From an uncultured Clostridia bacterium (GTDB taxonomy: Bacteria; Bacillota; Clostridia; UBA1381), in contig CAKSPW010000016.1 of the NCBI GenBank assembly GCA_934486495.1, forward strand, positions 1 to 41,688: a DNA stretch of 41,688 bases. The letters are read 5' to 3'. Shown here in pieces: positions 41,621-41,688 of the stretch. The number at the start of each line of letters is the position of its first letter. Position 1 is the stretch's first letter. Made by a program: the position numbers and the translations under genes. A model generated the notes under the pieces. It did no database searches and was not told the origin of the DNA. It was given only the letters and a program-made list of their open reading frames with translations.

Positions 41621-41688
41621 TATAATATCTCCCCAATCGTTAAGAGTGTTAAAAAATTTAGTTATCTTATTCATCGTCTTTTAATTTC

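Noticed and set aside
1..41688. CRISPR arrays, insertion sequences, prophage or tRNA/rRNA genes
   Set aside because: No regularly spaced repeats, transposase motifs, phage genes or RNA gene signatures were seen on either strand.

Overview
The window comes from an endospore-forming Clostridia-type Firmicute. The evidence is spoVAD-spoVAE, a SpoIIQ-like LytM protein behind a near-perfect sigma-F promoter, a PdaA-type cortex deacetylase, MecA, S-layer homology (SLH) proteins, strong AGGAGG ribosome-binding sites with frequent TTG/GTG starts, and AT-rich intergenic DNA. The combination of surface SLH proteins with large polysaccharide lyases recalls pectin-degrading gut Clostridia such as Monoglobus. 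That placement is an impression, not a computed result.

Region 1 (1-9.9 kb) is housekeeping and sporulation. On the minus strand are an rlmD-pnuC-small membrane protein operon, a Cys-rich DUF1540 gene with a long structured leader, a sirtuin-Rrf2 pair and mecA-ruvX. On the plus strand are spoVAD-spoVAE and a spoIIQ-like gene. Two divergent NodB-family deacetylases follow, one PdaA-like.

Region 2 (10.0-34.6 kb) is the distinctive part: one co-directional locus that looks like a Gram-positive polysaccharide utilization system. It encodes a membrane-spanning AraC-type sensor-regulator, two CUT1 ABC permeases, a solute-binding lipoprotein and two SLH proteins. After these come a 1427-aa heparinase II/III-like lyase, two secreted multi-domain beta-sandwich proteins (886 and 729 aa), a second 1378-aa heparinase-like lyase and a cytoplasmic GH105 unsaturated uronyl hydrolase. 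The inferred scheme is as follows: lyases cleave a uronic-acid polysaccharide at the surface and leave unsaturated ends. The lipoprotein and permeases import the oligosaccharides, using an ATPase encoded elsewhere. GH105 then removes the unsaturated uronyl residue inside the cell. Three TGTATAT repeats on one DNA face, directly upstream of the permease promoter, are the candidate regulator site.

Region 3 (34.7-41.7 kb) holds rmuC, an acyl-CoA ligase behind a consensus promoter, and a P-type ATPase. The ATPase is preceded by a convincing yybP-ykoY (Mn2+) riboswitch whose 3' strand doubles as a terminator arm, so a Mn2+ (or Mn2+/Ca2+) exporter is the best reading. A tail-anchored coiled-coil protein of unknown function ends the window.

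No tRNA, rRNA, CRISPR array, insertion sequence or prophage gene was seen. Function calls rest on motif recognition by eye; no database search was run.
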